Below are positions 42,234-50,946 of a stretch of DNA of 64,000 nucleotides, one piece after another. Location of the stretch: contig JBGAHT010000005.1 in the NCBI GenBank assembly GCA_044226035.1, positions 6,223 through 70,222 on the forward strand, written 5' to 3'. The notes beneath the pieces were generated by a model, which saw only the letters and a list, made by a program, of their open reading frames with translations, was not told where the DNA came from and ran no database searches. This stretch comes from Pseudoluteimonas sp044226035 (GTDB lineage: Bacteria; Pseudomonadota; Gammaproteobacteria; Xanthomonadales; Xanthomonadaceae). Position 1 is the first letter of the stretch; every line of letters starts with the position of its first letter. The translations under genes and the position numbers were made by a program.

Positions 42234-43351
42234 GCATTCATGCGAATCCCTCGCAAAAGCCCGCAGGTCCATGTGCGGAGTCTTCAAATAACGCGCCCGT
42301 GATGATCCTCGCCGGCGGCACCGGCGGCCACATCTTCCCCGGCCTCGCGGTCGCGGCGGCGTTGCGCGCGCGCAGCGTGCCGGTGGCGTGGCTCGGCGCC
42401 GATGGCGCGATGGAAACGCGGCTGGTGCCGCAGCACGGCATCGAACTCGACACCATCGCGGTCAAGGGCTTGCGCGGCAAGGGCATCGCCACCTTGCTCG
42501 GCGCGCCGGTACGGGTGCTGGCCGCGGTGCGCGCCGCCGCGCGCGTGCTGCGCGCGAAGCAGCCGCGCGCGGTGCTGAGCTTCGGCGGCTACGCCTCCGG
42601 TCCTGGCGGCATCGCCGCGCGCCTCGCCGGCCTGCCGCTGCTGGTGCACGAACAGAACCGCGCGCCGGGGCTGACCAACCGCGTGCTGTCGAAATTCGCG
42701 CGTCGGGTGCTGGTCGGTTTCCCGCAGACCTTCGCCGGCGAGGAAGTCGTGGGCAACCCGGTGCGCACCGAGATCGCCGCGATCGCGCCGCCGGCGCAGC
42801 GCTTCGCCGGCCGCGCTGGCGCGCTGCGCCTGCTCGTGCTCGGCGGCAGCCAGGGCGCGCGCGCATTGAACGCCGCGGTGCCGCAGGCGATCGCATCGTT
42901 GCAGGGAATCGCGTTCGATATTCGCCACCAATGCGGCGAGAAGATGCTCGATGACGCGCGCCGCGCCTACGCGGATGCGAACGTCGCCGCGTCCGTCGAA
43001 CCCTTCATCGCCGACATGGCCGCGGCCTACGCCTGGGCCGACCTCGTGGTCTGCCGCGCCGGCGCGTTGACCCTGGCCGAACTCTGCGCCGCCGGCGTCG
43101 GCAGCGTGCTGGTGCCGTTCCCGCAGGCGGTCGACGACCACCAGACCCGCAACGCCGAATACCTGGTCGAACGCGGCGCGGCGCTGCTGTTCGCGCAGGA
43201 CGCCCGGCTCGCGGACAACCTCGCGCAGGCCTTGCGCGGACTCGCCGCCGATCCGCAACGGCGCCTCGCCATGGCCGAGGCCGCGCGTTCCATCGCGCTG
43301 CCCGACGCCGCGGAAAAAGTCGCCGACATCGTGTTGCAGGAGGCCGCATGA
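42230..43351 (+). CDS. murG: UDP-GlcNAc:lipid I N-acetylglucosaminyltransferase MurG
   Basis: Makes lipid II at the cytoplasmic face. GT-B fold with GGTGGHIFPG (29-38), the second Gly loop SFGGYASGPGG, HEQNRAPGLTNR, GGSQGARALN and the CRAGALTLAEL donor motif (usual CRSGAST). The first ~22 residues (HANPSQKPAGPCAESSNN) form an extension lacking in E. coli MurG. 373 residues; overlaps ftsW and murC. Confidence 0.96.
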   Translation: MSIHANPSQKPAGPCAESSNNAPVMILAGGTGGHIFPGLAVAAALRARSVPVAWLGADGAMETRLVPQHGIELDTIAVKGLRGKGIATLLGAPVRVLAAVRAAARVLRAKQPRAVLSFGGYASGPGGIAARLAGLPLLVHEQNRAPGLTNRVLSKFARRVLVGFPQTFAGEEVVGNPVRTEIAAIAPPAQRFAGRAGALRLLVLGGSQGARALNAAVPQAIASLQGIAFDIRHQCGEKMLDDARRAYADANVAASVEPFIADMAAAYAWADLVVCRAGALTLAELCAAGVGSVLVPFPQAVDDHQTRNAEYLVERGAALLFAQDARLADNLAQALRGLAADPQRRLAMAEAARSIALPDAAEKVADIVLQEAA

Positions 43352-44793
43352 AGCGCAACCTGCACGGCCGCCTGCAGCACAGCGGCGACCTCGCCAGCCA
43401 GCACCGGCGCGTGCATTTCGTCGGCATCGGCGGCGCCGGCATGAGCGGCATCGCCGAGGTGCTGTGCACGCTCGGCTACGAGGTCTCCGGTTCGGACAAC
43501 GCCGACAACGCCGCGACCCGCCGCCTCGCCGCGCTCGGCGCGCGCGTGCTGCGCGGCCATGCCGCGGCGAACGTGCTCGGCGCCGACTGCGTGGTGGTGT
43601 CGAGCGCGATCCGGCCGGACAACCCGGAACTGATGGAAGCGCGCGCGCAACGCATCCCGATCGTGCCGCGCGCGGAAATGCTCGCGGAACTGATGCGCTT
43701 CCGCCGCGGCATCGCGGTCGCCGGCACCCACGGCAAGACCACCACCACCTCGCTCACCGCCAGCGTGCTCGGCGAAGGCGGGCTCGACCCGACCTTCGTG
43801 ATCGGCGGGCAACTGCTCGCCGCCGGCGCGAACGCGCGCCTGGGCAGCGGGCAGTGGCTGGTCGCCGAGGCCGACGAAAGCGACGGCAGCTTCCTGCGCC
43901 TGAACCCGCTGGTCGCGATCGTCACCAACATCGACGCGGATCACCTGGAGAATTACGGCGGCGATTTCGCCCGCGTGCAGGCCGCGTTCAACGAATTCCT
44001 GCACCGGCTGCCGTTCTACGGCCTGGCGGTGCTGTGCATCGACGATGCGGAAGTGGCGAAGCTAGCCGCGGACATGCCGCGCCACGTCACCACCTATGGC
44101 CTCTCGCCCGAAGCGGACGTGCGCGCCGAACGCGTGCGCCAGGCCGGGGCCGCGATGCGGTTCGAGTTGTGCCTGCCGGACGGTTCGCGCACCGAGGTCG
44201 AGCTCGCGCTGCCGGGCCTGCACAACGTGCAGAACGCGCTGGCCGCGGCCGCGGTCGGCTGGCAGCTCGGGGTCGCGCCGGAGAGCATCGCGAACGCGTT
44301 CCGAAAGTTCGCCGGCATCGGCCGCCGCTTCAACATGCTGGCGAACGCGCCGCTGCCGCACGGCGGCGAAGTGACCCTGGTCGACGACTACGGTCACCAC
44401 CCGCGCGAACTCGCGGCGGTGTTCGCGGCCGCGCGTGGCGGCTGGCCGGATCGCCGGCTCGTCGTCGCGTTCCAGCCGCATCGCTATTCGCGCACCCGCG
44501 ACCTGTTCGACGATTTCGCCGCGGTGCTGTCCGAGGTCGACGTGCTGGTGCTGACCGAGGTGTACCCGGCAGGCGAAGCGCCGATCGCCGGCGCCGACGC
44601 GAAATCGCTGGCGCGCGCGATCCGCACCCGCGGCCGGGTCGATCCGGTGGTGGTGAACGCCGCCTCCGAACTCGCCGCGGTGCTGCCGGGCGTGCTGCGC
44701 GACGGCGACCTGGTGCTGCTGATGGGCGCGGGCGACATCGGCGCCGCGGCGCAATCGCTTGCGGCGAATGGATTCCCGGGGGAGGGCGCATGA
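43348..44793 (+). CDS. murC: UDP-MurNAc:L-alanine ligase MurC
   Basis: First amino-acid ligase of the precursor pathway. VHFVGIGGAGMSGIAEVL at the N-terminus, P-loop GTHGKTT from residue 126, EADESDGSFL, TNIDADHLENYG and DDYGHHPREL. 481 residues. murB is not between murC and ddl, as in E. coli. Overlaps ddl by ATGA. Confidence 0.98.
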   Translation: MKRNLHGRLQHSGDLASQHRRVHFVGIGGAGMSGIAEVLCTLGYEVSGSDNADNAATRRLAALGARVLRGHAAANVLGADCVVVSSAIRPDNPELMEARAQRIPIVPRAEMLAELMRFRRGIAVAGTHGKTTTTSLTASVLGEGGLDPTFVIGGQLLAAGANARLGSGQWLVAEADESDGSFLRLNPLVAIVTNIDADHLENYGGDFARVQAAFNEFLHRLPFYGLAVLCIDDAEVAKLAADMPRHVTTYGLSPEADVRAERVRQAGAAMRFELCLPDGSRTEVELALPGLHNVQNALAAAAVGWQLGVAPESIANAFRKFAGIGRRFNMLANAPLPHGGEVTLVDDYGHHPRELAAVFAAARGGWPDRRLVVAFQPHRYSRTRDLFDDFAAVLSEVDVLVLTEVYPAGEAPIAGADAKSLARAIRTRGRVDPVVVNAASELAAVLPGVLRDGDLVLLMGAGDIGAAAQSLAANGFPGEGA

Positions 44794-45755
44794 GCGCGAA
44801 GAACCCGGCCTTCCCGCCGCTGCGCACCGACGACGCGAACGCGTTCGGACGCGTCGCCGTGCTGATGGGCGGCACCAGCGCCGAGCGCGAGGTCTCGCTC
44901 GATTCCGGCCGCAATGTGCTCGAGGCCCTGCGCTCGCGCGGCGTCGACGCGCACGCGGTCGACGGCATCCACGCGCTGGTCGACGCGCTGGTGCACGGCA
45001 GGTTCGACCGCGTGTTCAACATCCTGCACGGCAACCGCGGCGGCGGCGAGGACGGCGTGCTGCAGGGCCTGCTCGAGGCGCTGGAAGTGCCGTACACCGG
45101 CCCCGGCGTGCTCGGCAGCGCGCTGACCATGGACAAGATCCGCACCAAGCAGGTGTGGATGAGCGCGGGCCTGCCGACGCCGCGCTTCGAGCGCCTCGCG
45201 CCCGGCGCCGACGTGCGCGCCGCGGCGCTGCGGCTGGGCCTGCCGGTGTTCGTGAAGCCGTCGAGCGAAGGTTCCAGCGTCGGCGTCGCGCGCGTCGCCG
45301 ACGAGGCCGGCATCGACGAAGCCGTCCGCGTCGCGCGCGAATACGGCGGCGAGATGCTGATGGAGGAGATGGTCGTCGGCGACGAGCTCACCGTCGGCAT
45401 CCTCGGCGACGTCGCGCTGCCATCGATCCGGATCGTGCCGAAGCAGGGCTGGTACGACTACAACGCGAAATACCTCGCCGACGACACGCAATACCTCTGC
45501 CCGGGCCTGGAGGGCGCGGACGAGGACGCGATCCGCGCGCTCGCGCTGGCCGCGTTCCGCGCCGCCGGCTGCAGCGGCTGGGGCCGCGTCGACGTGATGC
45601 GCGGGCGCGACGGCGCGCTGACCCTGCTCGAGGTGAACACCGCGCCGGGCATGACCAGCCATTCGCTGGTGCCCAAGGCCGCGCGCCAGCTCGGCGTGGA
45701 GTTCGACGAACTGTGCTGGCGCATCCTCGAGCAGACGCTGGAGGCGCGCGCATGA
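44790..45755 (+). CDS. ddl: D-alanine:D-alanine ligase
   Basis: ATP-grasp enzyme supplying D-Ala-D-Ala to MurF. VAVLMGGTSAEREVSLDSG, LHGNRGGGEDGVLQGLLE, PYTGPGVLGSALTMDK, KPSSEGSSVGV and the LLEVNTAPGMTSHSL metal-binding end. 321 residues, slightly longer at the N-terminus than DdlB. Overlaps ftsQ. Confidence 0.97.
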   Translation: MSAKNPAFPPLRTDDANAFGRVAVLMGGTSAEREVSLDSGRNVLEALRSRGVDAHAVDGIHALVDALVHGRFDRVFNILHGNRGGGEDGVLQGLLEALEVPYTGPGVLGSALTMDKIRTKQVWMSAGLPTPRFERLAPGADVRAAALRLGLPVFVKPSSEGSSVGVARVADEAGIDEAVRVAREYGGEMLMEEMVVGDELTVGILGDVALPSIRIVPKQGWYDYNAKYLADDTQYLCPGLEGADEDAIRALALAAFRAAGCSGWGRVDVMRGRDGALTLLEVNTAPGMTSHSLVPKAARQLGVEFDELCWRILEQTLEARA

Positions 45756-46486
45756 GCGGCCTGTTGCGCGCGCTGGCGTGGCTGCTCGCGGTGGCGCTGG
45801 TCGCGTTGCCGGTGGTGGCGCTGGTCAACGGCTGGATCGGCGCCGAGCGCTGGCCGCTGAAGACGCTGCGCCTGCAGGGCCATGTCGAACGCGTGGATCC
45901 GGCGGCGGTGCGCGCGGCGCTGCTGCCGTACGCGCGCCAGGGTTTCTTCGCGGTGCGCCTGGCCGATGCGCAGGCCGCGGTCGCGGCGCTGCCGTGGGTG
46001 GAACGCGCGGAAGTGCACAAGCGCTGGCCGGACGTGCTGGAAGTGCGCATCGTCGAACACCGGCCGTTCGCGCGCTGGGGCGACGACCGCCTGCTCTCGC
46101 AGGATGGCGAGCTGTTCCCGGCCGCGAAGGTGAAGCCGCCGGCGAACCTGCCGCTGCTCGACGGCCCGGACGCGCGCGTCGCCGACGTGGTCGCCATGTA
46201 CAACGAATCGCGCGAACTGTTCGCGCCCACCGGGTTCACGGTGCGTTCGCTCGAACTCGACGCGCGCGGCAGCTGGTCGCTGACGCTGTCCAGCGGCGCG
46301 GAAGTGGAGATCGGCAGCCGCGAGGCGCGCCTGCGCCTGACCCGCTTCGCCGGCCTGCTGCCGCAACTGCTGTCGCAGAAGCAGCAGCCGCTGGCGCGCG
46401 CCGATCTCCGTTACACGAATGGTTTCGCGCTTGCGTGGTCGACGCCGTCGCCCGCGCCGGCGCCGGCAACACAGGGAAGCACATGA
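45752..46486 (+). CDS. ftsQ: Cell division protein FtsQ
   Basis: Bitopic divisome hub of the FtsQLB complex. Transmembrane helix ALAWLLAVALVALPVVALV, then the POTRA domain (WPLKTLRLQGHVERVDPAAVRAALLPY) and the FtsQ beta domain with WVERAEVHKRWPDVLEVRIVEHRPFARWGDDRLLSQDGELF, which is diagnostic. 244 residues. Overlaps ftsA by ATGA. Confidence 0.96.
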   Translation: MSGLLRALAWLLAVALVALPVVALVNGWIGAERWPLKTLRLQGHVERVDPAAVRAALLPYARQGFFAVRLADAQAAVAALPWVERAEVHKRWPDVLEVRIVEHRPFARWGDDRLLSQDGELFPAAKVKPPANLPLLDGPDARVADVVAMYNESRELFAPTGFTVRSLELDARGSWSLTLSSGAEVEIGSREARLRLTRFAGLLPQLLSQKQQPLARADLRYTNGFALAWSTPSPAPAPATQGST

Positions 46487-47718
46487 ACCGCAAAGGCGAC
46501 AAGGCCCTCATCGTCGGCCTCGACATCGGCACCTCCAAGGTGGTGGCGCTGGTCGGCGAATACGCCGCCGGCAACCCGATCGAGGTGATCGGCATCGGCA
46601 CCCACGAATCGCGCGGCTTGAAGCGCGGCGTGGTCGTGGACATCGAATCGACGGTGCAATCGATCCAGCGCGCGGTGGAGGAGGCCGAGTTGATGGCCGG
46701 CTGCGAGATCCGCAGCGTGTACGCCTCGATTTCCGGCAACCACGTGCAGTGCAAGAACTCGCCCGGCATCGTCCCGATCCGCGACGGCGAAGTCACCTGG
46801 GCCGACCTCGACCGCGTGCTCGACGCGGCGCGCGCGGTCGCGATCCCGGCCGACCAGAAGATCCTGCACGCGATCCCGCGCGAATACGTGCTCGACGATT
46901 CGCAGGAAGGCATCCGCAACCCGGTCGGCATGACCGGCGTGCGCCTGGAGGTGCACGCGCACCTGGTGGTGTGCGCGCAGTCGGCCGCGGCCAACATCAG
47001 CAAGTGCGTGCAGCGCTGCGGCCTGCAGGTCGACGACCTGATCCTCGCGCCGCTCGCCTCCGCGACCGCGGTCCTGACCGGCGACGAGCGCGAGCTCGGC
47101 GTGGTGCTGGTCGACATCGGCGCCGGCACCACCGACCTGGCGGTGTTCGTGCAGGGCGCGATCTGCCACACCGCCTCGCTGCCGATCGCCGGCGACCACG
47201 TCACCAACGACATCGCGCACATGTTGCGCACGCCCACGCCCGAAGCCGAGCAGATCAAGGTGCGTTACGCCTGCGCGCTGGCGCAGATGGCGACGGCGGA
47301 GGAATCGATCCAGGTGCCGAGCGTGGGCGATCGCCCGCCGCGCCGCCTGCCGCGGCACGCGCTGGCGCAGGCGGTGCAGGGTCGCTACGAGGAAATCTTC
47401 GAGATGGTGCAGGCGGAACTGCGCCGCAGCGGCTTCGAGGAACTGGTGCGCGCCGGCATGGTGCTCACCGGCGGCGCCTCGAAGATGGAAGGCGTGGTCG
47501 AACTGGCCGAGGAAATGTTGCAGATGCCGGTGCGCGTGGGCATTCCGCAGCACGTCACCGGCCTCGGCGAGGTGGTCAACAACCCGGTGCACGCCACCGG
47601 CGTCGGCCTGCTGCTGATGGGCAGCCAGATCGAGCATCCGCGCCGGCCGGTGATCCCGACCGGGCGCGCGGGAAGCCTCTTCAACAAGTTGAAGGACTGG
47701 TATCGGGGCGAATTCTGA
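46483..47718 (+). CDS. ftsA: Cell division protein FtsA
   Basis: Actin-like protein that tethers FtsZ to the membrane. IVGLDIGTSKVVALVGE phosphate-1 motif, VDIGAGTTDLAVF phosphate-2, VLTGGASKMEGV adenosine motif, and a C-terminal amphipathic membrane-targeting helix (AGSLFNKLKDWYRGEF). 411 residues. Followed by a repeat-containing gap before ftsZ. Confidence 0.98.
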   Translation: MNRKGDKALIVGLDIGTSKVVALVGEYAAGNPIEVIGIGTHESRGLKRGVVVDIESTVQSIQRAVEEAELMAGCEIRSVYASISGNHVQCKNSPGIVPIRDGEVTWADLDRVLDAARAVAIPADQKILHAIPREYVLDDSQEGIRNPVGMTGVRLEVHAHLVVCAQSAAANISKCVQRCGLQVDDLILAPLASATAVLTGDERELGVVLVDIGAGTTDLAVFVQGAICHTASLPIAGDHVTNDIAHMLRTPTPEAEQIKVRYACALAQMATAEESIQVPSVGDRPPRRLPRHALAQAVQGRYEEIFEMVQAELRRSGFEELVRAGMVLTGGASKMEGVVELAEEMLQMPVRVGIPQHVTGLGEVVNNPVHATGVGLLLMGSQIEHPRRPVIPTGRAGSLFNKLKDWYRGEF

Positions 47719-47720
47719 AA

Positions 47721-47893
47721 GGCGGGGATTCGGGATTGGTGATTCGGGATTCGCGAAAGCAAGGGCAAGGCGAGCGGTGGGCAGGAAGACGATTGCGGTA
47801 ATGCAGTAGGCAATTCACATAAACGTCGGCGATGGTGCGGGGTCGAGGGACGGAAGCATTCCGGATCCCCAATGCCCAATCCCCAATCCCGGC
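47721..47893 (+). repeat. GGGATTCGGGATT-type inverted repeat in the ftsA-ftsZ gap
   Basis: The left arm (47721-47754) has GGGGATTCGGGATTGGTGATTC units. The right arm (47861-47893) has CGGATCCCCAATGCCCAATC and CCCAATCCCGG. The 106 bases between contain the only AT-richer stretch of the gap (ATTGCGGTAATGCAGTAGGC ... CACATAAACG), which may carry an ftsZ promoter (TTGCGG at 47793 with a weak CATAAA 19 bases on). The right arm ends seven bases before the ftsZ Shine-Dalgarno. Confidence 0.88.
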
Positions 47894-47913
47894 ACTTACA
47901 AGAGGACATGGTC

Positions 47914-49149
47914 ATGGCGCATTTCGAACTGGTGGAAAAGATGGCCCCGAACGCGGTCATCAAGGTGGTCGGCGTGGGCGGCGGCGGCGGCAACGCGGTC
48001 GCGCACATGGTCAACAGCAGCGTGGACGGCGTGGAGTTCATCACCGCCAACACCGACGCGCAGGCGATCAAGAACTGCGGCGCCAAGCTGCAGCTGCAGC
48101 TCGGCAGCAACGTCACCAAGGGGCTCGGCGCGGGCGCGAACCCGGAAGTCGGCCGCCAGGCCGCGCTCGAGGACCGCGAACGCATCATGGACGCGCTGCA
48201 GGGCGCGGACATGGTGTTCATCACCGCCGGCATGGGCGGCGGCACCGGCACCGGCGCGGCGCCGGTGGTGGCGCAGCTCGCCAAGGAAATGGGCATCCTC
48301 ACCGTCGCGGTGGTGACCAAGCCGTTCCCGTTCGAAGGCCGCCGCCGCATGCAGGTGGCGCTGAAGGGCATCGAGGAACTCTCGCAGCACTGCGATTCGC
48401 TGATCACGATCCCGAACGAGAAGCTGATCACCGTGCTCGGCCGCAACGCGACCATGATCCAGGCGTTCCGCGCCGCCAACGACGTGCTGCAGGGCGCGGT
48501 GCAGGGCATCGCCGACCTGATCGTGCGCCCGGGCCTGATCAACGTCGACTTCGCCGACGTGCGCACGGTCATGGCCGAGATGGGCCTGGCGATGATGGGC
48601 ACCGGCACCGCCCGCGGCGACGACCGCGCGCAGGCCGCGGCGGAAAGCGCGATCCAGAACCCGCTGCTCGACGACGTCAACCTGTCCGGCGCGAACGGCA
48701 TCCTGGTCAACATCACCGCCGGCCCGGACTTCACCATGGCCGAGTTCGACGAAGTCGGCCGCACCATCGAGAACTTCGCGTCCGAAGACGCGACGGTGGT
48801 CATCGGCACCGTGCTCGACCCGGACATGCAGGACGAGGTGAAGGTGACCGTGGTCGCCACCGGCCTCAACCGCGCGGTGTCGCGCCAGGCGTTGCCGACG
48901 CGCGACTTCGACAACGGCTTCCACACCCAGCGCCGCCCGCAGGTGGAACTGGTGCGCAGCCAGGGCAAGCGCGACGGCACCACCGGGATGATGATCGACG
49001 AGGTCGCCGATCCGTTCCGCCCGAACGCCGGCATCGCCGCCAACCTGCGTGGTCGCAGCGGCGATCCGCCGGCGCCGGCGGCCGCCGACTTCGGTGGCGA
49101 CGGGAATTACCTCGACATTCCCGCGTTCCTGCGCCGCCAGGCGGACTGA
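47914..49149 (+). CDS. ftsZ: Cell division GTPase FtsZ
   Basis: Tubulin-like protein forming the Z ring. Tubulin signature GGGTGTG at residues 108-114, T7-loop region NVDFADVRTVMAEMG, and the C-terminal conserved peptide YLDIPAFLRRQAD that binds FtsA and ZipA. Start ATG 47914 (MAHFELVEK) is preferred: AGAGGA ends seven bases upstream, whereas ATG 47908 is too close to it and ATG 47872 lies in the repeat. 411 residues. Confidence 0.98.
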   Translation: MAHFELVEKMAPNAVIKVVGVGGGGGNAVAHMVNSSVDGVEFITANTDAQAIKNCGAKLQLQLGSNVTKGLGAGANPEVGRQAALEDRERIMDALQGADMVFITAGMGGGTGTGAAPVVAQLAKEMGILTVAVVTKPFPFEGRRRMQVALKGIEELSQHCDSLITIPNEKLITVLGRNATMIQAFRAANDVLQGAVQGIADLIVRPGLINVDFADVRTVMAEMGLAMMGTGTARGDDRAQAAAESAIQNPLLDDVNLSGANGILVNITAGPDFTMAEFDEVGRTIENFASEDATVVIGTVLDPDMQDEVKVTVVATGLNRAVSRQALPTRDFDNGFHTQRRPQVELVRSQGKRDGTTGMMIDEVADPFRPNAGIAANLRGRSGDPPAPAAADFGGDGNYLDIPAFLRRQAD

Positions 49150-49154
49150 TGCTG

Positions 49155-49356
49155 TAGCTCCTCCCCTTTCGCGTAGCGATGGGGGAGGTTGGGAGGGGGT
49201 GGTGTTCGCGCTTGATCAGAAGCGAACCCCTCCCCAACCCTCCCCTCCGTCTGCGACGGAAGGGAGGGAGTTTGTTTCCCGCGTCGCATCGCCATGACAT
49301 TCGGGAGGGCTGCAACCCCCTCCCAGCCTCCCCCTTCCTGCGGAAGGGGGAGGGGT
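49155..49356 (+). repeat. Tandem CCTCCCCCTT-type palindromes between ftsZ and lpxC
   Basis: Most of the 287-base gap is repeat. An inverted pair (GGGAGGTTGGGAGGGGGTGG ... / ...CCCCTCCCCAACCCTCCCC, about 49180-49250) is followed by a second element ending in a perfect 12-bp hairpin (49327-49338 with 49342-49353). lpxC then starts after a possible TAACCT -10 near 49400, so it may be transcribed separately from ftsZ. Confidence 0.85.
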
Positions 49357-49436
49357 TTCTTTCGCACGCCAGTGCATTCAGGTTCATCGTCCCGCGTGCT
49401 AACCTCCATCGGTTTTTCGTCCACGGCCGCCTGCCG

Positions 49437-50357
49437 ATGCCGCTGCAACGCACCCTCCGCAACGTGATCCGCGCCACCGGCGTGGGATTGCACAGCGGGG
49501 AAAAGGTCTACCTCACGCTGCGTCCCGCGCCGGTCGACCATGGCATCGTGTTCCGCCGCACCGACCTCGATCCGGAAGTCGAAATCCCGGCGCGCGCCGA
49601 CCTCGTGACCGAGACCATGCTGTGCACCGGCCTCTCGCGCGGTCCCGGTTCGGTGATGACGGTCGAGCACCTGCTCTCGGCGCTGGCCGGCCTGGGCATC
49701 GACAACGCCAGCATCGAGCTGTCCGCGCCGGAAGTGCCGATCATGGACGGCTCCTCCGGCCCGTTCGTGTTCCTGCTGCAATCGGCGGGCATCGTCGAGC
49801 AGGACGCGCCCAAGCGCTTCATCCGCATCACCCGCCCGGTGGAAGTGCGCGATGGCGACAAGGTCGCGCGGTTCGAACCCTATGAAGGCTTCAAGCTCGA
49901 CTTCACCGTGCAGTTCGACCACCCGGCGATCCCGGCCTCGGCCTCGCGCGCGGTGGTGGATTTCTCGACCACGACCTACGTCAAGGAAGTCAGCCGCGCG
50001 CGCACGTTCGGCTTCATGCGCGACCTCGAGTTCATGCGCGAGCGCAACCTCGGCCTCGGCGGCTCGATGGACAACGCCATCGTCCTCGACGAATACCGGG
50101 TGCTGAACGAGGACGGCCTGCGCTACGCCGACGAGTTCGTGCGCCACAAGATCCTCGACGCGGTCGGCGACCTGTACCTCGCCGGCCATCCGGTCGTCGG
50201 CGCCTACGTCGCCTACAAGTCCGGCCACGCGCTCAACAACAAGCTGGTGCGCGCGCTGCTCGCCGACCAGGCCAGCTGGGAAGAGGCGACCTACCCGGAG
50301 GATGCGCCGGCGCCGGTGGCCTATGCCCCGGCCCTGCAGCCGATCCCGCAATCCTGA
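49437..50357 (+). CDS. lpxC: UDP-3-O-acyl-N-acetylglucosamine deacetylase LpxC
   Basis: Zinc enzyme of the first committed step of lipid A synthesis. Start MPLQRTLRNVIRATGVGLHSGEKV is canonical. Zinc ligands H78 (VEHLLSALAGLGIDN), H237 and D241 (HKILDAVGD), and catalytic H264-type region LAGHPVVGAYVAYKSGHALNN. 306 residues. The upstream in-frame extension is repeat-encoded and rejected. Confidence 0.98.
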   Translation: MPLQRTLRNVIRATGVGLHSGEKVYLTLRPAPVDHGIVFRRTDLDPEVEIPARADLVTETMLCTGLSRGPGSVMTVEHLLSALAGLGIDNASIELSAPEVPIMDGSSGPFVFLLQSAGIVEQDAPKRFIRITRPVEVRDGDKVARFEPYEGFKLDFTVQFDHPAIPASASRAVVDFSTTTYVKEVSRARTFGFMRDLEFMRERNLGLGGSMDNAIVLDEYRVLNEDGLRYADEFVRHKILDAVGDLYLAGHPVVGAYVAYKSGHALNNKLVRALLADQASWEEATYPEDAPAPVAYAPALQPIPQS

Positions 50358-50402
50358 GCGGGGGCGTTCGGGAACGTGAACCTCTCCCGAATTTTACGAA
50401 AA

Positions 50403-50441
50403 ATTAACATCAGGTTAGCGAAAGCCTAGCCTTCTGTTAAC
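50403..50441. terminator. Inverted repeat between convergent lpxC and dciA
   Basis: 16-base arms (50403-50418 and 50426-50441) match at 13 positions around a 7-base loop, with the core AGGTTAG/CTAGCCT. The surrounding ~60 bases are unusually AT-rich, and AAAAATT precedes the left arm, giving a T-run for minus-strand transcripts. It lies between two genes that converge, so a bidirectional terminator is plausible. Confidence 0.4.
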
Positions 50442-50496
50442 GCGCCGTGAGGGGCCGACCGGTAGCATGCCGCGTCCCCTCCGGTCCGCCGGTGGG

Positions 50497-50940
50497 TCAG
50501 GAAGGTTTCCTCGAAGGACCGGATCGGTCGGCCTGGCACAGGTCGAGCGCCGCGGCGGCCTTGCGCGCGGCGATGGCATCCGGTTGGCGACGGGATGGCG
50601 GCGCGGTTGGCGCGGGCATCGCGGCGCGGCTCGTCTTCACGACGAGCGAGGACACCTCCAGCCCGATGGAACGGGCGGCGTCGAGCAGTCCCGGACCGGC
50701 CAGGCGCAGTCGCGCATGCCAGGCCGGGGCATCGACGAGATAGACGAGCCTGCGGTCGTGCACGTTTCCCAGCCGCGCATGCGCGGCCAGTGCAGGCGGC
50801 AGGTGGGGACGCAACTGCCGGTCCAATGCGTCGAGCCACAGCGCGCGGCGGATCGGATCGCCGCCGGGGCCATCGAGCAGCGCGTCCAGCGCCGCCACCG
50901 GGGCCGAGGTTCGCGGGTTGCGGGGTACCGATTTCGACAT
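50497..50940 (-). CDS. dciA: DciA-like replicative helicase loader (DUF721)
   Basis: 147 residues. The core RLVYLVDAPAWHARLRLAGPGLLDAARS matches DUF721, the DciA family that loads DnaB at oriC in bacteria lacking DnaC. The C-terminal third is low-complexity Arg/Pro/Ala, as is usual. The lpxC-dciA-M23-secA neighbourhood is conserved in xanthomonads. Start at 50940 leaves six bases to the divergent M23 start; ATG 50964 is an alternative that overlaps it. Confidence 0.82.
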   Translation of the reverse strand: MSKSVPRNPRTSAPVAALDALLDGPGGDPIRRALWLDALDRQLRPHLPPALAAHARLGNVHDRRLVYLVDAPAWHARLRLAGPGLLDAARSIGLEVSSLVVKTSRAAMPAPTAPPSRRQPDAIAARKAAAALDLCQADRSGPSRKPS

Positions 50941-50946
50941 GGACAC

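Noticed and set aside
47872..47913. Upstream ftsZ starts at 47872 and 47908
   Set aside because: 47872 lies in the repeat arm; 47908 is only one or two bases from the Shine-Dalgarno. MAHFELVEK at 47914 is properly spaced.
49179..49436. N-terminal extension of LpxC
   Set aside because: The extension is translated from CCTCCCC repeats; MPLQRTLRNVIRATGVGLHSG is the conserved start.
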